A stretch of DNA of 19,387 nt from Methylophaga sp. (GCF_030651745.1 NZ_JAUSCC010000082.1:1-19387); one strand, 5' to 3'; counted from the stretch's first letter, positions 1 to 10,849 are shown. Notes: generated by a model from the letters alone, not told the origin. Numbers and translations: made by a program.

Positions 1-1
1 T

Positions 2-28
2 GAAGATTTGGAAGCGGTTATTCACTGA
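2..28 (+). CDS. C-terminal tail of an upstream gene (partial)
   Basis: Reading frame 2 gives EDLEAVIH followed by TGA at 26-28. A hairpin terminator follows directly, so this looks like the last codons of a gene that begins outside the window. In many Gammaproteobacteria the gene before topA is smg (DUF494) or dprA. Eight residues are too few to decide, and the stretch could be chance. Confidence 0.3.
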   Translation, partial: EDLEAVIH

Positions 29-49
29 ATTTGACCGCTCTTATTATGC

Positions 50-82
50 ATAACACTGCCCGTTTTACACGGGCAGTGTTAT
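50..82 (+). terminator. Hairpin between the upstream gene and topA
   Basis: A perfect inverted repeat pairs 50-63 with 69-82 (core CACTGCCCGT / ACGGGCAGTG) around a 5-base loop. It is followed by only a short T run (ATTTAG), so it may be a leaky or processing-type terminator of the upstream gene. It lies about 30 bases before the topA start, so topA either reads through it or starts just after it. No clear sigma70 promoter is visible downstream of it. Confidence 0.6.
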
Positions 83-112
83 TTAGAGCGTCTATTTTTG
101 GTACAGGATTTT

Positions 113-2395
113 ATGGGAAAAAAACTCGTCATTGTTGAGTCACCGGCCAAGGCCAAGACCATCAAAAAATATCTGGGCAAAGATGTAGAAGTCTTGGCAT
201 CTTATGGTCATGTCCGGGATTTACTGCCTAAAGAAGGTGCTGTCGACCCGTCCAATGATTTTGCCATGAAATATCAGATCATCGATCGCAACAGCAAACA
301 CGTCGATGCGATTGCCAAAGCCATGAAAAATGCCGACACGCTCTATCTGGCAACGGATCCGGATCGTGAAGGAGAGGCTATCTCCTGGCATTTATATGAA
401 CTGTTAAAAAAGAAAGGCGTATTAAAAGATAAAGAAACCTTTCGAGTTGTATTCCATGAGATCACCAAGCAAGCCGTTAATGATGCGGTAGCCAATCCCA
501 GAGAGCTTTCTATGGATTTGGTCAATGCTCAGCAGGCACGACGAGCACTAGATTATCTGGTTGGCTTTACCCTTTCGCCGTTGTTATGGAAAAAAGTGCG
601 TCGAGGTTTATCGGCGGGTAGGGTACAAAGCCCTGCACTTAGAATGATTGTCGAGCGTGAACTGGAAATTGAAGCGTTCAAAGCTCAGGAATACTGGACC
701 ATTGAAGCCGATGCTGCGGCCGAGAAAGTACCGTTTCAAGCAAAATTAACCCAGTACAAAAACGAAAAGCTCAGTCAGTTCAGTATTGAACACACCGAGC
801 AGGCTGATGACGTTGTTAAGACATTAATCAAAGCTGCAGAAGGCAAGTTGCTGGTTACTCACGTTGAGAAAAAACAACGTAAACGTAATCCAGCAGCCCC
901 GTTCACCACCTCAACCTTGCAACAGGAAGCTTCCCGTAAATTAGGTTTTGGTGCACAGCGCACAATGAGTGTTGCTCAGCAGCTATATGAAGGGGTGGAT
1001 ACCGGTGAAGGTGCGGAAGGTTTAATCACCTATATGCGTACCGATTCGGTGACGCTGGCGGCAGAAGCGATCGAAGAAATCCGTATGTTTATTGGCCAGC
1101 GTTATGGTGCCAAATCGGTACCGAGCAAACCGCAGGAATACAAAACCAAATCCAAAAATGCGCAGGAAGCACATGAGGCAATCCGGCCGACCTCAGTGCT
1201 GCGCACGCCAGATGAAATGAAAGCGTATTTATCTGCCGATCAACACAAACTTTATAACCTGATTTGGCAGCGTACTTTAGCCAGTCAGATGATTCATGCG
1301 ACGTTAAATACCGTTGCAGTGGATTTTGGCTGTGGCAAAGGCAATACGTTCCGCGCTAACGGCTCAACCGTCGTTAATCCTGGCTTTATGAGTGTTTACC
1401 TGGAAGGCAAAGACGATACTAAAGGCGATAAAGATGAGACTATTTTGCCGCCGATGGAAGTCGGAGAAGTTATCGACTTAATTGCCATCCGTCCTGAGCA
1501 ACACTTTACCGAGCCACCACCGAGATATAGTGAAGCCAGTTTGGTCCGCAGTCTTGAAGAGCATGATATTGGCCGACCATCGACTTATGCCAGTATTATT
1601 TCCACGCTTTTGCAACGTGAATATGTTGAGCTGATTACCAAGCGTTTTCACCCAACTGATGTGGGTCGGGTCGTAGGAAAGTTTCTGGTCGAGCATTTTA
1701 CTCGCTATGTGGATTATGACTTTACCGCCAAACTGGAAGATGATCTGGATGCGGTGTCACGTGGTGAGGCAGAGTGGATTCCATTGTTACGCAACTTCTG
1801 GGGCCCGTTTAAAGAGCAGGTCGAAACCAAGGACAAAGAAGTTCAGCGTAGCGACGTTACCCAGGAATTATTAGACGAAGACTGTCCGAAGTGTGGTAAA
1901 AAACTCTCCAGCCGGTTGGGTCGAAGTGGCCGTTTCATCGGTTGTACCGGTTATCCAGAATGCGATTACACGCGTAATATTGATGGTGAAGAAACAACAG
2001 CCAGTGAACCGGAAGTCGTAGAAGGTCGTAAATGTCCTAAATGCGAATCGGATCTATGGGTGCGTACCGGTAAGTACGGAAAATTTATCGGCTGCAGCAG
2101 CTATCCGAAATGTAAGCATATTGAATCGTTGGAACAACCGGATAAAACCGGTGTTGAATGCCCGAAATGTAAAAAAGGAGAGATCCTTACCCGTAAATCA
2201 CGACGCGGCAAAGTGTTTTATTCCTGCTCGGAATATCCAACCTGTGATTATGCGATATGGAATGAGCCGGTCGCAGAGCCTTGTCCAAATTGTAATTGGC
2301 CGATTTTGAGTATAAAAACCACCAAGAGCAAAGGTACTGAAAAAGTCTGTCCGCAGAAAGATTGCGGTTACAGTGTCAAAGTGGAAGGCGCTTAA
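113..2395 (+). CDS. topA: DNA topoisomerase I (type IA, omega protein)
   Basis: TopA relaxes negatively supercoiled DNA by transient cleavage of one strand through a 5'-phosphotyrosine. The chosen ATG (MGKKLVIVESPAKAKTI) has AGGA 4 bases upstream. A TTG at 98 would add five residues, but the family begins with the TOPRIM strand. At 760 residues it is shorter than the roughly 865-residue E. coli enzyme. Visible parts are the TOPRIM domain at about 1-140, with the acidic motif ATDPDREGEAISWHL at about 80-94, and the catalytic tyrosine Y307 in ITYMRTDS. From residue 591 to the end there are four cysteine-rich zinc-ribbon modules: three CPKC...C-x(5)-C types, and a last one with CPNC and a CPQKDC end. 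It stands alone on the plus strand, closed by a strong terminator. Supercoiling-dependent control is usual for the family but cannot be read here. Confidence 0.97.
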   Translation: MGKKLVIVESPAKAKTIKKYLGKDVEVLASYGHVRDLLPKEGAVDPSNDFAMKYQIIDRNSKHVDAIAKAMKNADTLYLATDPDREGEAISWHLYELLKKKGVLKDKETFRVVFHEITKQAVNDAVANPRELSMDLVNAQQARRALDYLVGFTLSPLLWKKVRRGLSAGRVQSPALRMIVERELEIEAFKAQEYWTIEADAAAEKVPFQAKLTQYKNEKLSQFSIEHTEQADDVVKTLIKAAEGKLLVTHVEKKQRKRNPAAPFTTSTLQQEASRKLGFGAQRTMSVAQQLYEGVDTGEGAEGLITYMRTDSVTLAAEAIEEIRMFIGQRYGAKSVPSKPQEYKTKSKNAQEAHEAIRPTSVLRTPDEMKAYLSADQHKLYNLIWQRTLASQMIHATLNTVAVDFGCGKGNTFRANGSTVVNPGFMSVYLEGKDDTKGDKDETILPPMEVGEVIDLIAIRPEQHFTEPPPRYSEASLVRSLEEHDIGRPSTYASIISTLLQREYVELITKRFHPTDVGRVVGKFLVEHFTRYVDYDFTAKLEDDLDAVSRGEAEWIPLLRNFWGPFKEQVETKDKEVQRSDVTQELLDEDCPKCGKKLSSRLGRSGRFIGCTGYPECDYTRNIDGEETTASEPEVVEGRKCPKCESDLWVRTGKYGKFIGCSSYPKCKHIESLEQPDKTGVECPKCKKGEILTRKSRRGKVFYSCSEYPTCDYAIWNEPVAEPCPNCNWPILSIKTTKSKGTEKVCPQKDCGYSVKVEGA

Positions 2396-2400
2396 AGGGC

Positions 2401-2432
2401 AAAAAAAGGGACGTTTTTACGTCCCTTTTTTT
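2401..2432. terminator. Bidirectional intrinsic terminator of topA and the facing operon
   Basis: A perfect 13-bp stem pairs 2401-2413 (A7 then GGGACG) with 2420-2432 (CGTCCC then T7), with loop TTTTTA. The A and T runs make it work in both directions, ending topA on plus and the purE-purK-Rdx operon on minus. Confidence 0.92.
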
Positions 2433-2450
2433 CCCACACAGATCCAGTTA

Positions 2451-2726
2451 TTACTTTTTCTTATCGGAATGACCTAAATCCTGTTCTGGAGCAATGACGT
2501 CACGGACGCGTTGTTTAAGTTCTGTAATATCCGGGAAGCGGCCTTCCTGTTTTCTTGACCAGACCAACACATCATCTGCAGTTACCTCAAAAACGCCGCC
2601 GGTACCCGGTTTTAACGTTAATTCTGTAATCTCGCCGTCAAAGGTGGTGAGTAGCTCCTGGGCCATCCAGGCAGCGCGCAGCATCCAGCGGCATTGTGTG
2701 CAATAGGTGATAGTAATGTTGTGCAT
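2451..2726 (-). CDS. Rdx/SelT-SelW-SelH family thioredoxin-like protein (Cys form)
   Basis: This is a 91-residue protein of the Rdx family, named for selenoproteins W, T and H. An N-terminal strand is followed by the redox motif YCTQC (C9, C12), then the helix RWMLRAAWMAQELL and the family signatures PGTGGVFEV and GRFPDITELKQRVRD. Eukaryotic members have CxxU. Here both positions are cysteine, so no selenocysteine is needed. Members have a thioredoxin-like fold, and their bacterial role is not established. The ATG shares a base with the purK stop codon (TAATG), so translation is probably coupled to purK. It is the last gene of purE-purK-Rdx and ends 19 bases before the shared terminator. The family assignment is solid; the substrate is unknown. 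Confidence 0.88.
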   Translation of the reverse strand: MHNITITYCTQCRWMLRAAWMAQELLTTFDGEITELTLKPGTGGVFEVTADDVLVWSRKQEGRFPDITELKQRVRDVIAPEQDLGHSDKKK

Positions 2727-3856
2727 TAATCAGCTTTGATGGCATCAAAGGTCTGGCTGGCAAGCTCCATTGCCGATGTTGTGTCGGCAGCAAGTACATT
2801 AAAGTGCCCCATCTTGCGACCAGCGCGTGCTTCTTTTTTTCCATACAAATGCAGCTTGATATCTGGCTGGGCAAGCAGTTTATCCCAATGTGGCTGGCTA
2901 TTGCCCCACACATCACCCAATAAATTAATCATCACCACTGGCGAAATTAATTCTGCAGTTCCGGCTGGCAGACCGCAAAGCATGCGTACTTGTTGTTCAA
3001 ATTGCGAGGTGCGACAGGCGTCCAGGGTGTAGTGACCGGAATTATGCGGTCTGGGCGCGATTTCATTGGCAATAATTTCGCCGTGTTTGGAGACAAAAAA
3101 CTCAACCGCCATGGTGCCAACGTAAGATAGTCCTTCAGCCAGTTTACAGGCCATCTCAATAGCCGTTTGCTGTTGAGATTGCGCTGCAATGCTCGGCACA
3201 GTCGTAGAATGCAAAATGCCATTGATATGCACATTTTCGGCAACCGGAAAGGCGGTTATCTGGCCATCCTGGCCGCGAGCCAACACAACTGATATTTCAC
3301 GCTCCAGATCAATACGTTGTTCCAGAACACATTCTTTTTGACCCATAGCATTAAATGCCGCATGCACGGCAGAGAAATCTTCACAAACAATCTGGCCTTT
3401 GCCATCGTAACCAAAAGTTGCCACTTTCAGAATGGCCGGAAACGTAATCTGATCACCGATGCTATCAATATCATCAGTAGAGTGAATTTTTACAAAGGGA
3501 ACGGTGGCGATACCCTGAGCACGAATAAAGTTTTTTTCAACATTCCGGTTCTGCGTGCTGGCCAGCGCGGATGAAGAGGGGTGAACCACAGTTCGCTGTT
3601 CAAGAAAGGCTAAGGTGCTGGCAGGAATATTTTCAAACTCGGTAGTGATGGCAGCACAAAGTTGAGCAAGTTCGCTGAGGGCGGACTCGTCGGTATAAGC
3701 CGCACAGATATGCTGATCAGCAATAATACCGGCAGGGCTGTTTTTATCCGGATCCAGCACAATGACTTTATAGCCCATTGTCTGGGCTGCGGTAGTAAAC
3801 ATGCGGCCTAATTGACCGCCGCCCAGCATTCCTAATGTGGCACCTGGTAAAATCAT
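2726..3856 (-). CDS. purK: N5-carboxyaminoimidazole ribonucleotide synthase, ATPase subunit
   Basis: PurK uses ATP and bicarbonate to convert AIR to N5-CAIR in de novo purine synthesis, and PurE then rearranges the product. The 376-residue length is normal. An N-terminal nucleotide-binding-like segment (GATLGMLGGGQLGRM, about 5-19) is followed by the ATP-grasp region. That region includes FPAILKVATFGYDGKGQ (about 139-155), the acidic stretch VLEQRIDLEREISVV, VGTMAVEFFV, and NEIAPRPHNSGHYT, which holds the metal and product-binding residues. The start has a strong GAGGA Shine-Dalgarno sequence within the 14 bases that separate it from purE. Its stop overlaps the start of the Rdx gene. All family residues I can recognise are intact. 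Confidence 0.96.
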   Translation of the reverse strand: MILPGATLGMLGGGQLGRMFTTAAQTMGYKVIVLDPDKNSPAGIIADQHICAAYTDESALSELAQLCAAITTEFENIPASTLAFLEQRTVVHPSSSALASTQNRNVEKNFIRAQGIATVPFVKIHSTDDIDSIGDQITFPAILKVATFGYDGKGQIVCEDFSAVHAAFNAMGQKECVLEQRIDLEREISVVLARGQDGQITAFPVAENVHINGILHSTTVPSIAAQSQQQTAIEMACKLAEGLSYVGTMAVEFFVSKHGEIIANEIAPRPHNSGHYTLDACRTSQFEQQVRMLCGLPAGTAELISPVVMINLLGDVWGNSQPHWDKLLAQPDIKLHLYGKKEARAGRKMGHFNVLAADTTSAMELASQTFDAIKAD

Positions 3857-3870
3857 TTACGTCCTCAGTT

Positions 3871-4365
3871 CTAGGCTAGTGGGGGCAGCGTCATGTCGAG
3901 AACGGCCTGATGCTGACTTTTACGAAACTGCTCGAGTTTAGCTTCCAGTTTTTTGTCATGAATAGATAACTGGGCGATGGCAAACAGGGCAGCATTGGCG
4001 GCACCAGCTTCACCGATGGCAAAGGTCGCTACTGGTATTCCCTTCGGCATTTGCACAATGGATAATAACGAATCCTGACCTTTAAGGTAGCGAGATGGAA
4101 CGGGTACGCCAAGAACGGGTACTAATGTATTCGCAGCGAGCATGCCGGGTAAATGGGCAGCACCACCGGCACCAGCGATAATACAGCGTAAACCTTTAGC
4201 TTTAGCCGTTTTGGCATACTCGGTCAGCAGATCAGGTGTGCGGTGTGCGGAGACAACTTGTGTTTCATAGGCAACGCCGAAAGCTTCAAGTTGCTCCACG
4301 GCTTTTTGCATGACAGGCCAGTCACTATTGCTGCCCATCACTACACCTACCAGTGGTTTGTCCAT
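3871..4365 (-). CDS. purE: N5-carboxyaminoimidazole ribonucleotide mutase, class I
   Basis: PurE moves the carboxyl group of N5-CAIR to C4, giving CAIR. I place the start at 4365 ([16 protein letters not shown]), giving 164 residues, the usual length for class I PurE. The open frame reaches back to 4446, but the extra 27 residues resemble no PurE N terminus and lie in AT-rich promoter-like DNA. Key motifs are [10 protein letters not shown] (phosphate and ribose binding, about 9-18), SAHRTPD with the active-site histidine (about 45), and [17 protein letters not shown] (about 70-86). Co-occurrence with purK is expected, because class I PurE needs N5-CAIR. It is the first gene of the minus-strand operon and diverges from gltB. 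The Shine-Dalgarno is modest (GGA, 6 bases before the ATG). No convincing sigma70 promoter was found upstream. Confidence 0.95.
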   Translation of the reverse strand: MDKPLVGVVMGSNSDWPVMQKAVEQLEAFGVAYETQVVSAHRTPDLLTEYAKTAKAKGLRCIIAGAGGAAHLPGMLAANTLVPVLGVPVPSRYLKGQDSLLSIVQMPKGIPVATFAIGEAGAANAALFAIAQLSIHDKKLEAKLEQFRKSQHQAVLDMTLPPLA

Positions 4366-4467
4366 TGTTAGTCCGATTGTATTGTCAGAAAAGCAGTGCA
4401 TTTTAGCTATTTTATTGAAAATAGGAAAATTTACTGCTGATAGCACGGTCTAAAAACGTAGCTAGAA

Positions 4468-4496
4468 TTGAATGGTGCTGGATCAATCGTTATACT
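4468..4496 (+). promoter_or_regulatory. Sigma70-type promoter of gltBD
   Basis: TTGAAT at 4468-4473 and TATACT at 4491-4496 are separated by exactly 17 bases, matching the consensus at 4 of 6 and 5 of 6 positions. It points toward gltB and predicts a transcript start near 4503. That leaves a leader of about 110 bases before the GTG start. It is the best promoter in the divergent purE/gltB spacer. Confidence 0.7.
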
Positions 4497-4612
4497 AGGT
4501 GATCCTTTCTGCCGTGTTTTTGTGCGACGCTCCTCAGTTTTGACATAGCTGTGCCGGTTTAACCACCGGAATGGAGCTGCGACGGCGCTAACAAACGATG
4601 AAGGTATGTGAC

Positions 4613-7600
4613 GTGAGTCAGCCAACAGAACTAACACAAGGTCTCTACAGACCTGAATTTGAGCGCGATAACTGCGGATTCGGAATGATTGCCCAAATGG
4701 ATGGTAAGCCTAGCCATTGGCTGGTTAAAACCGCCATTGAAGCTTTGGGTAACTTGACCCATCGTGGCGCAATCGGAGCTGACGGTAAGACCGGAGACGG
4801 TTGCGGTTTATTGCTGAAAAAGCCCGACAGTTTCTTTAAAGCGATTGCTGAAGAGCTTGGCTTTTCATTGGCACCGCATTACGCAGTCGGTATGGTTTTT
4901 CTGTCACAGGACGACAACAAAGCACAGTTAGCGCAGGATGCCGTTACCGAAAAACTCACTGAACAAGGCCTGCAAGTATTAGGCTGGCGCGAAGTGCCGG
5001 TCGATGCGGAAACAGCCTGTGGTCAGGAAGCATTACGTTTACTGCCGAAGATGCGGCATGTATTTGTTAATGCTGGCGAGTCTATGGATGCTGCTGCGTT
5101 TGAACGCAATCTTTACATCGCACGCCGTAAAGCAGAAAAAGCCATCACTGACGACAAAGATTTCTACATTCCAACCTTGTCATCACAAGTGGTGTCATAT
5201 AAAGGTCTGGTAATGCCGTCTTACTTGCCGGTGTTTTACAAAGATCTCGGTGACGAGCGTATGGAAACAGCTATTTGCGTATTCCATCAGCGCTTCTCTA
5301 CCAACACCTGGCCGCAATGGCGTTTGGCTCAGCCATTCCGTTATCTGGCGCACAACGGTGAAATCAATACCGTACAAGGTAACCGTAACTGGGCTTTGGC
5401 TCGTGGTGCCAAGTTTGCGACCTCGTTAATTGAAAACATGGAAGACATCCGTCCATTAGTCGGCACCACTGGTTCCGACTCATCCAGCATGGATAATATG
5501 CTGGAAGCCTTGCTGGCGGGTGGCGTAAGTATGTTCCGTGCCATGCGTTTGCTGATTCCACCAGCCTGGCAGAATGATCCGACAATGGATGCTGATCTGA
5601 AAGCCTTCTATGACTTTAACTCAATGCATATGGAACCATGGGATGGTCCTGCAGGTGTGGTTATCACAGATGGTCGTTATGCTGCATGTACGCTGGATCG
5701 TAATGGTTTACGTCCGGCGCGCTATGTTATTACCAAAGATCGTCACATTACTCTCGCTTCGGAAGTGGGTGTTTACAACTATCAACCAGAAGATGTTGTA
5801 GCCAAAGGCCGTCTGAAACCAGGTCAAATGCTGGCGGTTGATACTCAGACCGGTGAGTTGTTGATGCCGGAAGATATCAACAATATGCTGAAAAACGCCC
5901 AGCCTTATGGCGAGTGGCTGAATAATAATCTGCAGCGACTGCAGGACACCGAAAAAGACGACGAGCATACTTTGCCTGAAATTCAAGGTGAAGAGCTTGA
6001 AGTGTTTGAAAAAATGTTCGGTGTAAGCTTTGAAGAGCGTGATCAGGTCATCCGTGTATTAGGTGAGATTGGCCAGGAAGCTGTCGGTTCAATGGGTGAC
6101 GATAGCCCGTTTGCGGTCATGTCACAGAAAGTCCGTTCGTTATACGACTTTTTCCGTCAACAGTTCGCGCAGGTGACCAATCCACCGATCGATCCATTGC
6201 GTGAAAACATTGTTATGTCACTGGAAACCTGTATTGGTCAGGAACGTAATCTGTTTGAAGAAGGCGAAGATCACGCACAACGGGTGGTGCTTGATTCTCC
6301 AGTATTGACTGAAAAGCTGTTTAAGCAAATTCTCAAACTGGGCGACACCGATCCGGAATATAAATCGCATCGGATTTCGTTGAATTACCAGCCAGAAGTC
6401 GGCCTGGAGAAAGCGATTGATGCAATTTGTGCGGAGGCAGAACAAGCTGTCCGTGATGGCAATGTTGTATTGATTCTAAGTGATCGCGATATTTCCAAAG
6501 ACACATTGCCGGTTCACGCCTTATTGGCAACCGGTGCGGTGCATCAGCATCTGATTAAATCCGGCTTACGCTGCGACGCCAATCTGATTATTGAAACCGC
6601 TACCGCTCGTGATCCACATCATTTCGGTGTGCTACTGGGCTATGGTGCAACCGCAATTTATCCTTATCTGGCATACGCTTGCTTGCAGGATCTGCGTGCT
6701 ACCAATGAAATCAAAGATATCGAACATGCCAAGTTATGCCGTCACTACCGTAAGGGCATTAATAAAGGTCTGTTCAAAATTACCTCGAAAATGGGTATTT
6801 CAACCATAGCCAGCTATCGTGGAGCACAACTGTTTGAAATCGTTGGTTTGAACGATGCGGTAGTCGACAAGTGCTTTACTGCTACGACCAGCCGCGTTAA
6901 TGGTGCAGATTTTGAAGCCCTGCATCAAGATCAAATACAACTGTCTAAACTTGCCTGGAATCAACGTAAAAAACGTGAGCAAGGCGGTTTACTGAAATTC
7001 ATCCATGGTGGTGAATATCACGCCTACAACCCAGACGTTATCGGAACATTGCAAAAAGCCGTTCAAGGCGGCAGTTACGATGACTATAAAACTTATGCCG
7101 CGTTAGTGAACGAGCGTCCGGCGATGGTGTTGCGCGATCTGCTTGATGTTAAATTGGCCGATACGCCATTAGATATCGAAGAAGTTGAAGATACCGGCGC
7201 TATTCTCAAACGCTTTGACAGTGCAGGTATGTCTTTAGGAGCCTTATCACCTGAAGCACATGAAGCTTTAGCTATTGCGATGAACCGTTTAGGTGGTCGT
7301 TCAAATTCGGGCGAAGGTGGTGAAGATCCGGATCGTTTTGGTAACGAACGCGTTTCCAAAATCAAACAGATTGCTTCAGGCCGGTTTGGTGTAACCCCAC
7401 ATTATCTGGTCAATGCCGAAGTATTACAGATCAAAATCGCTCAAGGTGCTAAGCCGGGTGAGGGTGGTCAGTTACCGGGCGGCAAAGTTAATCAGATGAT
7501 TGCTACGCTGCGCCATTCTGTGCCAGGTGTAACGTTGATTTCACCACCGCCGCATCATGATATTTATTCGATTGAAGATCTGGCGCAGCTGATCTTCGAT

Positions 7601-9088
7601 TTGAAACAGGTTAACCCTGATGCATTGGTATCGGTAAAACTGGTATCGCAAGCCGGTGTTGGAACCGTGGCTGCAGGTGTAGCAAAAGCCTATGCCGATT
7701 TGATTACTATCTCTGGTTATGACGGTGGTACCGGTGCCAGCCCACTGACTTCGGTCAAATATGCCGGCGGCCCTTGGGAGCTTGGTTTGAGCGAAGCCCA
7801 TCAAACGCTGCGTGCCAACGATTTACGTGACAAAGTACGTCTGCAAACTGACGGTGGCCTGAAAACGGGTCTTGATGTTATCAAGGCTGCCATTCTGGGG
7901 GCTGAAAGCTTTGGCTTTGGAACTGGACCAATGGTGGCGTTAGGTTGTAAATACCTGCGGATCTGTCATTTGAATAACTGTGCAACCGGTGTTGCTACGC
8001 AGAATGAAAAGCTGCGTACCCAGCACTTTATCGGTCTGCCACAAATGGTGATGAACTACTTCCAGTTTGTCGCTCGCGAAACCCGTGAATGGTTGGCAAA
8101 ACTTGGTGTTCGCAGTTTGCAGGACCTGATCGGTCGCACCGACTTACTTGAAGTGTTACCTGGAACCACCGATAAACAGCGCGGACTGGATCTGCAACCT
8201 TTATTGTCAAATGCAGGTGTTCCTGAAGACAAGCCACAATTCTGCCTTGAGCCGAAAAATGAACCTTATGATAAAGGTGAATTGGCAGAGCAGATGGTAG
8301 TTGATATTAAAGATACTATCGTTAATAAAACCAGCGGTGAGTTCAGTTACAACATTCGTAACATTAACCGTTCAATCGGTGCACGTTTATCCGGTGAAAT
8401 TGCCAAATTACATGGCAACTACGGCATGGCTGATAAACCTATCCGTCTGAACCTGAAAGGTTCTGCCGGACAAAGCTTTGGTGTATTTAATGCTGGCGGT
8501 CTGGAAATGCGCCTGGAAGGCGATGCCAATGACTATGTTGGTAAAGGCATGGCTGCTGGCAAACTGAGTATCTATCCGTCACCGGAAAGCGATTTCGAAA
8601 CACAAAATGCCAGCATTATCGGTAATACTTGTTTATACGGTGCGACAGGTGGCGAGTTATATGCTGCGGGTAAAGCTGGTGAACGTTTTGCCGTGCGTAA
8701 TTCTGGTGCTGTTGCCGTTGTTGAAGGTGTGGGTGATCACGGTTGTGAATATATGACCGGTGGTGTCGTTGCCGTATTGGGCGAAACAGGCCTGAACTTT
8801 GGTGCCGGCATGACTGGCGGTCTGGCTTACGTATTGGATTTGGATAACACCTTTGCTGAGCGTTATAACGAAGAGCTGGTTGAATTGGTGCGGATTGACG
8901 GTGACGAAATGTCTGAAGTCGCCTTGCATCTAAAAGGCCTTATTGAAGACCACGTGCGTGAAACCGGTAGTGTCTGGGCGCACCAGATCTTGGATCGTTT
9001 TGAACAAGCGATTAAAGCATTCTGGCTGGTCAAACCCAAAGCAGCGTCATTGGATGGTTTATTGAAAATCGCCACCAAAGCGGCCTGA
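4613..9088 (+). CDS. gltB: Glutamate synthase (NADPH), large (alpha) subunit
   Basis: GltB, with GltD, converts glutamine plus 2-oxoglutarate to two glutamates. The glutamine amidotransferase domain releases ammonia, which tunnels to the FMN-containing synthase domain. I prefer GTG at 4613 ([10 protein letters not shown]) because GAAGG at 4600-4604 sits 8 bases before it. The ATG at 4598 is in frame but has no ribosome site. The catalytic Cys of ERDNCGFGM is then residue 21, exposed by removal of a 20-residue propeptide. Domains in order are: class II amidotransferase (21 to about 420, with [27 protein letters not shown]); a central domain; the FMN/synthase domain (about 810-1200, with [30 protein letters not shown]); 3Fe-4S cysteines C1112, C1118 and C1123; and a C-terminal beta-helix with repeated G-rich turns ([22 protein letters not shown]). 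At 1491 residues it is full length. gltD follows after 24 bases. Confidence 0.97.
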   Translation: MSQPTELTQGLYRPEFERDNCGFGMIAQMDGKPSHWLVKTAIEALGNLTHRGAIGADGKTGDGCGLLLKKPDSFFKAIAEELGFSLAPHYAVGMVFLSQDDNKAQLAQDAVTEKLTEQGLQVLGWREVPVDAETACGQEALRLLPKMRHVFVNAGESMDAAAFERNLYIARRKAEKAITDDKDFYIPTLSSQVVSYKGLVMPSYLPVFYKDLGDERMETAICVFHQRFSTNTWPQWRLAQPFRYLAHNGEINTVQGNRNWALARGAKFATSLIENMEDIRPLVGTTGSDSSSMDNMLEALLAGGVSMFRAMRLLIPPAWQNDPTMDADLKAFYDFNSMHMEPWDGPAGVVITDGRYAACTLDRNGLRPARYVITKDRHITLASEVGVYNYQPEDVVAKGRLKPGQMLAVDTQTGELLMPEDINNMLKNAQPYGEWLNNNLQRLQDTEKDDEHTLPEIQGEELEVFEKMFGVSFEERDQVIRVLGEIGQEAVGSMGDDSPFAVMSQKVRSLYDFFRQQFAQVTNPPIDPLRENIVMSLETCIGQERNLFEEGEDHAQRVVLDSPVLTEKLFKQILKLGDTDPEYKSHRISLNYQPEVGLEKAIDAICAEAEQAVRDGNVVLILSDRDISKDTLPVHALLATGAVHQHLIKSGLRCDANLIIETATARDPHHFGVLLGYGATAIYPYLAYACLQDLRATNEIKDIEHAKLCRHYRKGINKGLFKITSKMGISTIASYRGAQLFEIVGLNDAVVDKCFTATTSRVNGADFEALHQDQIQLSKLAWNQRKKREQGGLLKFIHGGEYHAYNPDVIGTLQKAVQGGSYDDYKTYAALVNERPAMVLRDLLDVKLADTPLDIEEVEDTGAILKRFDSAGMSLGALSPEAHEALAIAMNRLGGRSNSGEGGEDPDRFGNERVSKIKQIASGRFGVTPHYLVNAEVLQIKIAQGAKPGEGGQLPGGKVNQMIATLRHSVPGVTLISPPPHHDIYSIEDLAQLIFDLKQVNPDALVSVKLVSQAGVGTVAAGVAKAYADLITISGYDGGTGASPLTSVKYAGGPWELGLSEAHQTLRANDLRDKVRLQTDGGLKTGLDVIKAAILGAESFGFGTGPMVALGCKYLRICHLNNCATGVATQNEKLRTQHFIGLPQMVMNYFQFVARETREWLAKLGVRSLQDLIGRTDLLEVLPGTTDKQRGLDLQPLLSNAGVPEDKPQFCLEPKNEPYDKGELAEQMVVDIKDTIVNKTSGEFSYNIRNINRSIGARLSGEIAKLHGNYGMADKPIRLNLKGSAGQSFGVFNAGGLEMRLEGDANDYVGKGMAAGKLSIYPSPESDFETQNASIIGNTCLYGATGGELYAAGKAGERFAVRNSGAVAVVEGVGDHGCEYMTGGVVAVLGETGLNFGAGMTGGLAYVLDLDNTFAERYNEELVELVRIDGDEMSEVALHLKGLIEDHVRETGSVWAHQILDRFEQAIKAFWLVKPKAASLDGLLKIATKAA

Positions 9089-9100
9089 TACAACTGGTAA

Positions 9101-10519
<1,419 letters not shown>

Positions 10520-10573
10520 CTCTCCAGTTTTATCTGAACCCGTGGCAATCTTATCGCACTGTGTTGGTCAGCT

Positions 10574-10597
10574 AGGGTCTGTTGATCTTTCATAGCC
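10574..10597 (+). repeat. Left terminal inverted repeat
   Basis: 24 bases, perfectly complementary to 10816-10839. Beyond the perfect core, 7 of the next 10 positions inward also match. Confidence 0.9.
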
Positions 10598-10815
10598 GCC
10601 TCTGTTGTGACTGAAAATACACCAATCAAGACGCGAGGAATGCAGTTTAGTCGCTCTAAATAAATGACGAGCAACGCAGAGTGGTGTATTTTCAGCCACA
10701 ACCCGAAGGGCTGGGACTATTTTTCCGCCCAACGGCGTTGGAAATGACTTATGTAGAACAACTACATCGCATCATTTCCGCCTTGTTGGACGAAAAAATA
10801 GCCTCCAGCAGTGGT

Positions 10816-10839
10816 GGCTATGAAAGATCAACAGACCCT
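10816..10839 (-). repeat. Right terminal inverted repeat
   Basis: 24 bases, perfectly complementary to 10574-10597. It contains ATGAAA at 10820-10825, which is placed to act as a -35 box for hemE. Confidence 0.9.
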
Positions 10840-10849
10840 GGAGTATGAT
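10820..10849 (+). promoter_or_regulatory. Candidate hemE promoter overlapping the element end
   Basis: TATGAT at 10844-10849 (5 of 6 to the -10 consensus) lies 18 bases after ATGAAA at 10820-10825 (4 of 6 to the -35 consensus). The predicted start is near 10856, giving a leader of about 53 bases to the hemE GTG. The -35 box is inside the right terminal repeat and the -10 box is outside it. Confidence 0.4.

Larger units (their letters stand above)
10574..10839. mobile_element. MITE-like structured element with 24-bp terminal inverted repeats
   Basis: The termini 10574-10597 (starting AGGGTCTGTTGATC) and 10816-10839 (ending GATCAACAGACCCT) are perfect 24-bp inverted repeats. Inside, 10604-10624 pairs with 10682-10702 at 20 of 21 positions (core CTGAAAATACACC). 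The arms 10717-10747 and 10772-10801 form a third imperfect hairpin, capped by ATGTAG/CTACAT. The first internal loop holds a 12-base direct repeat, 10634-10645 and 10668-10679, at 10 of 12. No transposase or other gene is inside, and no target-site duplication is visible at the edges. The size and architecture fit a non-autonomous MITE-like or intergenic repeat family. The alternative is a structured RNA or terminator specific to this locus. Only copy number in the genome would decide. Confidence 0.65.

Noticed and set aside
42..47. TATTAT as a -10 box for topA
   Set aside because: No -35 box at suitable spacing, and the predicted transcript would begin inside the terminator hairpin.
4366..4446. 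27-residue N-terminal extension of PurE
   Set aside because: It is not similar to PurE, lies in AT-rich promoter-like sequence, and the family start at 4365 gives the normal length.
4540..4568. A perfect TTGACA at 4540-4545 upstream of gltB
   Set aside because: No -10 box lies 16-19 bases downstream; that region is the GC-rich hairpin.
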